A stretch of DNA of 64,000 nt. Source: Desulfocucumis palustris. Lineage in GTDB: Bacteria > Bacillota > Desulfotomaculia > Desulfotomaculales > Desulfocucumaceae. The stretch is from the NCBI RefSeq assembly GCF_002933875.1, contig NZ_BFAV01000150.1, positions 62,001 through 126,000 on the forward strand, in the 5' to 3' direction. Positions 60,015-64,000 of the stretch are shown in pieces. The notes under the pieces were generated by a model. The model did not search any database, was not told where the DNA came from, and worked only from the letters and a program-made list of their open reading frames with translations. The translations under genes and the position numbers were made by a program. Each line of letters starts with the position of its first letter. Position 1 is the first letter of the stretch.

Positions 60015-63000
60015 TCACGCCGCCATGCCGTCTTTGTCCCCGGACCGGACGGCTCTTTCCTTTCCGGACAACAGCACGAACAGCAGTAATGCCGCGCACA
60101 GGGCTATTCCCACTATCCCCACTCCCTTTTCCGCTCCCATAATCATCATCCAGCCCAGGGCTATGGGGCCAAGCATCTGGCCCACGTATTCCACCAGGCT
60201 GTAATAGCCCATTGCCTTGCCCTGGCCCAGTTCGGAAGCAGCCCTGAGACCCGCGAAGTAGTTTATAAGCAGGGCAATTCCGAAGCTGTCGGCTATCCCC
60301 AGTATTATTATGGCCACAAAGGCGGCCGTAACCGTCCCCTGGTTGGCGAACAGCAGCATGGCTCCGGCCACCAGCAGGGTGTAAACCACCACCGACTTCA
60401 TGGCACCCAGGTATTTGGCTATATATTTGGTCAAAAAAGGTCCCAGATAAATAATGCACAGTCCGTTGAGCATAAAGGCGCGGCCTATGTTGGAGGACGA
60501 TATGCCGGATTCTTCCGCGAAAAGCGGGAAAAAGTACATTAGAAACATGCCGCAAATGGAAACCGGTATAAAAATCAGCAGAAAGAAGGCCAGCACGTTA
60601 AGGTTGCTGAAAAAATGCCCCACCTTGGCCAGGGAAACCTTTTCCACCACAGCCTCCCGGGAGGAGACAATTAAATTTGGAATCATTTTATAGGCAAAAA
60701 TACCTGCCAGGGCGATTATTCCAAATGCCGCGAAAAACACATTGGAAAACCCCATCCTTTCGGCCAGCATCGCTCCCACCACGACCCCCACGTTCATCCC
60801 GGAAAAGACACCGGAGGTAAGAAAGGCGATTCCCTTATTTTTCTCCTCCTCGGTGGAACCGGACATGGCAAAAGTCTGCAGGGCTATTATGGCCAGGCCG
60901 AAACCGGAACCCACCACGGCCCTGGAAAAAATGAACACAAACTGATTGTGGGTAAGGCCGGACAGCAGCGTGCCCGCCGCCAGCACCACCATGCCCGTGA
61001 GAAAAGCCGGCTTCCAGCCCCTGGCGTCAATCATATAGCCAGCCAATACGGAAAACAGCGCCACGAACAACATTTCCGCCGAGATGGGCAGTCCCAGCAC
61101 CACGCTTTCCGGCAGTCCCAAAACCGGCTGGTACAAATCTTTCATCAGCACCGGAATAAAGGAAACCGACATAAAGGTTCCGGTAAACATTATAAAGCCC
61201 AGCGGGCGCACTATATCCACGCCCCCGTCCGGAAGCCCCGGCGCTCCCGGCCCCGTATCCTTCCCGGGGCCGGCCCTGCGCCCGGATAATATGCCCCCCA
61301 GTATGGACAGCTCGGTGAGCACGAATATTAAAACCACCAGTATGGTAGCCATGTCTATAACTATATTTTTGACCAGGGTTTTGTTCTCTTCAACAAACCC
61401 GAACAGGTCCGTGCCCACCTCCACCATGGCCACGATTTCACCCCGGGAATTATAAATGGGCCCCAGGGCGTATATCCAGTCGCCGTCGGCGTCGCTTTCC
61501 TTGATTGTGATGATTTTACCCCGGTCATAAACCGGCATGTATTTCGAATTTTTATAATCAAAATCAATGGGGTAATAAGTGCCGATGCTGTCGTCATAGA
61601 ACATCAGGGCGTAAACCTTGTTGTCCGCCACCTTGTACAAGGCGCCGTACTGCCCGGCGTTCCACGGGTCCTGGTTATCATTAAATATTTTAAACAGCTG
61701 TCTCCTTACGGAGTTATAATCCCAGCCCATGAACTGCTCCAGATTATCAATCCTCTGTATGGCATCGCCGTCAATTACCGAGGGCGCCAGCTGCACCGTT
61801 TGTGCAAGATTATCCAGCACTTTATTTTCGTAACGGGTGAAAAAACTTTTAAAAAGCATATCTGAAACAATTCCCGCCGAAAGGGTCACGGTAATAAAAA
61901 TGAAAGCTATCTGAACCGCGGTTCTGGGAAAGTTTCTTTTCAGCACATCAATATATAGGCGTCTGAGCATCAATACCACAACAGACAGCCAGGCCAGGGG
62001 CAGCAGCCAGGCCAAAATTCTCCCCGCCACCACCGTCCCGGGATAACCGGCGCTGTCGCCGTAGAAAACTATGGCGCCGTTTTCGCCCTGATAAATAATT
62101 CTGCCGTTATTGATGGTAAAAAGTGAACCGTCCGCGCCATGGTAAAACTGGTAAAAAGCCTGGCATTCTTCTTCAAACCCCTGTTTTTTCAGAATGTCCG
62201 GGGACAGCAGGTCCCTGATTTCTCCGGAGGAGACATCAATACTGCGTATTTTCCTTACCCCCAAATCGGCAAAGCACAGGTTTTCCCCGCCGTCCATATT
62301 TAACTTCCAGGGAATAGAGGCTCCCCCCGCCTCTCCGCTGCCGCTCACCGAATAAAGCAGGGTGGAATTCCCGCTCCCGTCCACAGTGTATATTTCTCCC
62401 TTTTTGGTGGTATAGGCGCATTTGCCCTCCTGTCCCGAACACTTGACATCCACCAGCATAACCCTTGCATTTTCCAGGGAAAAGATTCTTTTTGCCTTTG
62501 CATTCCCGCTCCCGTCCAGGGGTATTGTATACATTTCCACATCCCCCTGCCCCTTGAAACAGCAGTAGATGCTGCCGTCACGGCATTCCAGGGAACTTAT
62601 CCAGCCTTCCCGCAGGGGTCTGCCGCCTTCGGGGTATTCCCTGCTGTATATTGTGCCGGCATATTTACCCTTTGAGTTAAACCGGATTATCTCCTCTTTT
62701 TCCACAAAGGCCCCGTCGGAATCCAGCACCCGGTTTAAAACATAAAAATAGCCTGCCGGGTCAACAGCAAGTTCACTGGCATAAAAAAAACTGCCTGTCT
62801 CCCTATTGCCGCCTTCAATAGAAAAAACCACATCCCCGTTGGCTGTTGTCTTCACGATTCTCTTCATGGACTGGTCGATTATATACATGTTGTGGGACGT
62901 ATCCGCCGTAATAAAAGAGGGATTGACAAAATGCAGATTTTTATCGAAAGGGTTTTGAAAATAAGTATCTTTAATCTGGTACATTAAAAAAGGCAGTAAA

Positions 63001-63047
63001 ATAAAAGCGCCTACCAACGCTATATAACCATAAGCTTTTCTACTCAT
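60015..63047 (-). CDS. Fusion of beta-propeller, membrane sensor and MFS transporter
   Basis: 1010 residues. A membrane helix (about 7-25) precedes a SMP/NHL-like propeller (about 40-340; repeats such as SELAVDPAGYFYVLNR). Two helices (about 344-362 and 375-397) and an extracytoplasmic sensor-like region (about 400-555; DGDWIYALGPIYNSRGEIVAMVEVGTDLFG, typical of sCache/dCache ends) follow, then a helix (562-588). A full MFS transporter (about 615-1000) includes GYMIDARGWKP. It may couple sensing of a ligand outside to transport. It forms an operon with the GNAT gene (24 bp apart). Each part resembles known domains; the combination is unusual. Confidence 0.85.
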   Translation of the reverse strand: MSRKAYGYIALVGAFILLPFLMYQIKDTYFQNPFDKNLHFVNPSFITADTSHNMYIIDQSMKRIVKTTANGDVVFSIEGGNRETGSFFYASELAVDPAGYFYVLNRVLDSDGAFVEKEEIIRFNSKGKYAGTIYSREYPEGGRPLREGWISSLECRDGSIYCCFKGQGDVEMYTIPLDGSGNAKAKRIFSLENARVMLVDVKCSGQEGKCAYTTKKGEIYTVDGSGNSTLLYSVSGSGEAGGASIPWKLNMDGGENLCFADLGVRKIRSIDVSSGEIRDLLSPDILKKQGFEEECQAFYQFYHGADGSLFTINNGRIIYQGENGAIVFYGDSAGYPGTVVAGRILAWLLPLAWLSVVVLMLRRLYIDVLKRNFPRTAVQIAFIFITVTLSAGIVSDMLFKSFFTRYENKVLDNLAQTVQLAPSVIDGDAIQRIDNLEQFMGWDYNSVRRQLFKIFNDNQDPWNAGQYGALYKVADNKVYALMFYDDSIGTYYPIDFDYKNSKYMPVYDRGKIITIKESDADGDWIYALGPIYNSRGEIVAMVEVGTDLFGFVEENKTLVKNIVIDMATILVVLIFVLTELSILGGILSGRRAGPGKDTGPGAPGLPDGGVDIVRPLGFIMFTGTFMSVSFIPVLMKDLYQPVLGLPESVVLGLPISAEMLFVALFSVLAGYMIDARGWKPAFLTGMVVLAAGTLLSGLTHNQFVFIFSRAVVGSGFGLAIIALQTFAMSGSTEEEKNKGIAFLTSGVFSGMNVGVVVGAMLAERMGFSNVFFAAFGIIALAGIFAYKMIPNLIVSSREAVVEKVSLAKVGHFFSNLNVLAFFLLIFIPVSICGMFLMYFFPLFAEESGISSSNIGRAFMLNGLCIIYLGPFLTKYIAKYLGAMKSVVVYTLLVAGAMLLFANQGTVTAAFVAIIILGIADSFGIALLINYFAGLRAASELGQGKAMGYYSLVEYVGQMLGPIALGWMMIMGAEKGVGIVGIALCAALLLFVLLSGKERAVRSGDKDGMAA

Positions 63048-63070
63048 GACAGCCTCCAGGTGATAAAAAA

Positions 63071-63610
63071 TTACAATACCAGGTCATCCATTTTTTTATA
63101 ATACCAATAGGTTCCTTCCCCCGGATAGTAGTACTCGGGGAAATAGCCCACCTGCTGAAAGCCCCTGGCTTTCAGGAAATATCTTATGGTTTTGTACTCA
63201 TCCCGGTCAGAGGTATCAATCAGAAGATATCGCCCTCCTTTATCCCTGATAAAATCCAGCATTATATCAAACATCCTGGCGGCTATGCCCTTGTTCCGGC
63301 ATCTTTTAGAGACAGCCAGGAATGCTCCAATGTACCCGTTGTTTTTATGTTCATCCTCCTTCACCCCGTTAACGGCAATAATTTCTCCCCTTTCGTTTTC
63401 CATATACCAGTATCTGCTCTTTTCTTCCCGCAGGCTCAGCAGGGGGTGGTTTCTGGCGTCTTCCTCCTCCCCCGGGGTCAATCTGGCGTCAAAGGATTCC
63501 TGGGAAAGCAGGAAGTCGGAGGCCCTTTTAGCTTCCTCCGGGGTGGTAACCTCGCAGATATAATAGTTGTCCGTGTCTTTAGAGGTATTAAGGTTTAAAG
63601 CGTTATGCAT
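63071..63610 (-). CDS. GNAT-family acetyltransferase
   Basis: About 179 residues. The acetyl-CoA loop is VSKRCRNKGIAARMFDIML, with YLLIDTSDRDEY and FLKARGFQQVGYFPEYYYPGEG near the end. It acetylates a small molecule or protein N-terminus. AAGGAGATG precedes the ATG at 63610. It is located directly upstream of the propeller/MFS gene and probably co-transcribed with it. Confidence 0.88.
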   Translation of the reverse strand: MHNALNLNTSKDTDNYYICEVTTPEEAKRASDFLLSQESFDARLTPGEEEDARNHPLLSLREEKSRYWYMENERGEIIAVNGVKEDEHKNNGYIGAFLAVSKRCRNKGIAARMFDIMLDFIRDKGGRYLLIDTSDRDEYKTIRYFLKARGFQQVGYFPEYYYPGEGTYWYYKKMDDLVL

Positions 63611-63737
63611 TTGACACATCTCCTTTTAATCCAAATCATTAACAAATAAATGCTGCTTGGAGTTAAAAGAAAATTACGTCAATTATTTGTTAGATGATCA
63701 ATTAATTATCAGGAATAAAAATATAAACCTGTCCGGT

Positions 63738-64000
63738 CTAAGCCGTCAAAGTGCCGCTCCATTCCTCCGGAGCGCCTTTTTTGAAATATTCGTCGCATAA
63801 AAAGAAATATATCTTGGCCGCCTCATCCCAGTGATTATTTCTGATAACTTCCACAAACCTGCTTCGGGAATCATAAAATCGCCCGTCCTGGTAGAACATA
63901 ATCCCTTCTTCAAACAGCTCCTTGGTCTCCTGTTTCAGCCTCCTGATCACCCCGGGGTCGCATTGGAACACATCGTAAATCCTGACCGGCTCTTCCTTGT
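63738..64000 (-). CDS. C-terminal end of a class III adenylate/guanylate cyclase-like protein (cut by window edge)
   Basis: The frame enters from beyond 64000 reading EEPVRIYDVFQCDP, the boundary after a cyclase homology domain, followed by two or three helices of a tetratricopeptide-like tail (TKELFEEGIMFYQDGRFYDS, PEEWSGTL). The catalytic domain lies outside the window, so cyclase activity is inferred only from this typical ending. An internal GTG should not be taken as the start. Confidence 0.65.
   Translation of the reverse strand, partial: KEEPVRIYDVFQCDPGVIRRLKQETKELFEEGIMFYQDGRFYDSRSRFVEVIRNNHWDEAAKIYFFLCDEYFKKGAPEEWSGTLTA

Overview
The window looks like a chromosomal segment of an anaerobic, spore-forming-type Bacillota, most like the Desulfotomaculum/Pelotomaculum branch of Peptococcaceae. 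This is inferred from the gene content: a BioY/BioD/BioA set under a BirA box, a FAAL-PKS next to an anaerobic radical SAM gene, a B12-dependent mutase cluster, PspA, MutS2-like and YigZ proteins, and strong AGGAGG ribosome sites with frequent TTG/GTG starts. No rRNA, tRNA, CRISPR array, phage or complete insertion sequence was found. Both window edges cut a gene: an IclR regulator on the left and the C-terminal end of a class III adenylate cyclase on the right.

Layout. 1-5.2 kb: IclR regulator, a CheY/CheX-like pair whose CheX partner carries MshEN-like repeats, a PHP phosphoesterase, a zinc phospholipase C-like protein and a DUF4397/FG-GAP protein. 5.4-8.2 kb: biotin genes bioY-bioD-bioA with promoter and operator. 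8.4-9.9 kb: His-rich protein, ferredoxin and Fur-family regulator. 10-17.4 kb: two two-component systems, an MFS exporter and a chemoreceptor. 17.5-24.3 kb: ArAE-type exporter with an attenuator-like leader, DUF350/PspA envelope-stress genes, a MutS2-like ATPase behind a long structured leader, and a PlsC-like acyltransferase.

24.3-33.4 kb is a coherent catabolic-looking cluster: FCD regulator, permease, P-loop accessory protein, a cobalamin-dependent carbon-skeleton or amino mutase with a small OraS-like subunit, an FAD protein with a four-cysteine patch, a fold-type I PLP enzyme and a small conserved protein. I do not recognise it as a described pathway. It probably serves to take up an amino acid or similar acid, rearrange it and oxidise or cleave it.

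33.6-43.9 kb: housekeeping and accessory genes, including a PadR-pentapeptide-ABC module whose ATPase has an in-frame TAG.

44.2-59.9 kb holds the most striking locus. It contains a 2702-residue polyketide synthase with order FAAL-ACP-KS-(no AT)-KR-ACP-sulfotransferase-condensation-like domain, an APS kinase that would supply PAPS, a BaeB/PksB-like hydrolase, a secreted metallo-beta-lactamase-fold protein, an aldo/keto reductase, an unrecognised membrane-anchored protein, a divergent LysR regulator with a 10+10 bp palindrome, and a radical SAM protein. The module order matches the cyanobacterial olefin synthase (Ols) and the CurM terminus, except that the AT is missing (trans-AT type) and the thioesterase is replaced by a condensation fold lacking its second catalytic histidine. 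It may make a sulfated or unsaturated lipid in an anaerobe.

60-64 kb: an unusual fusion of beta-propeller, extracytoplasmic sensor and MFS transporter, followed by an acetyltransferase and the cyclase fragment.
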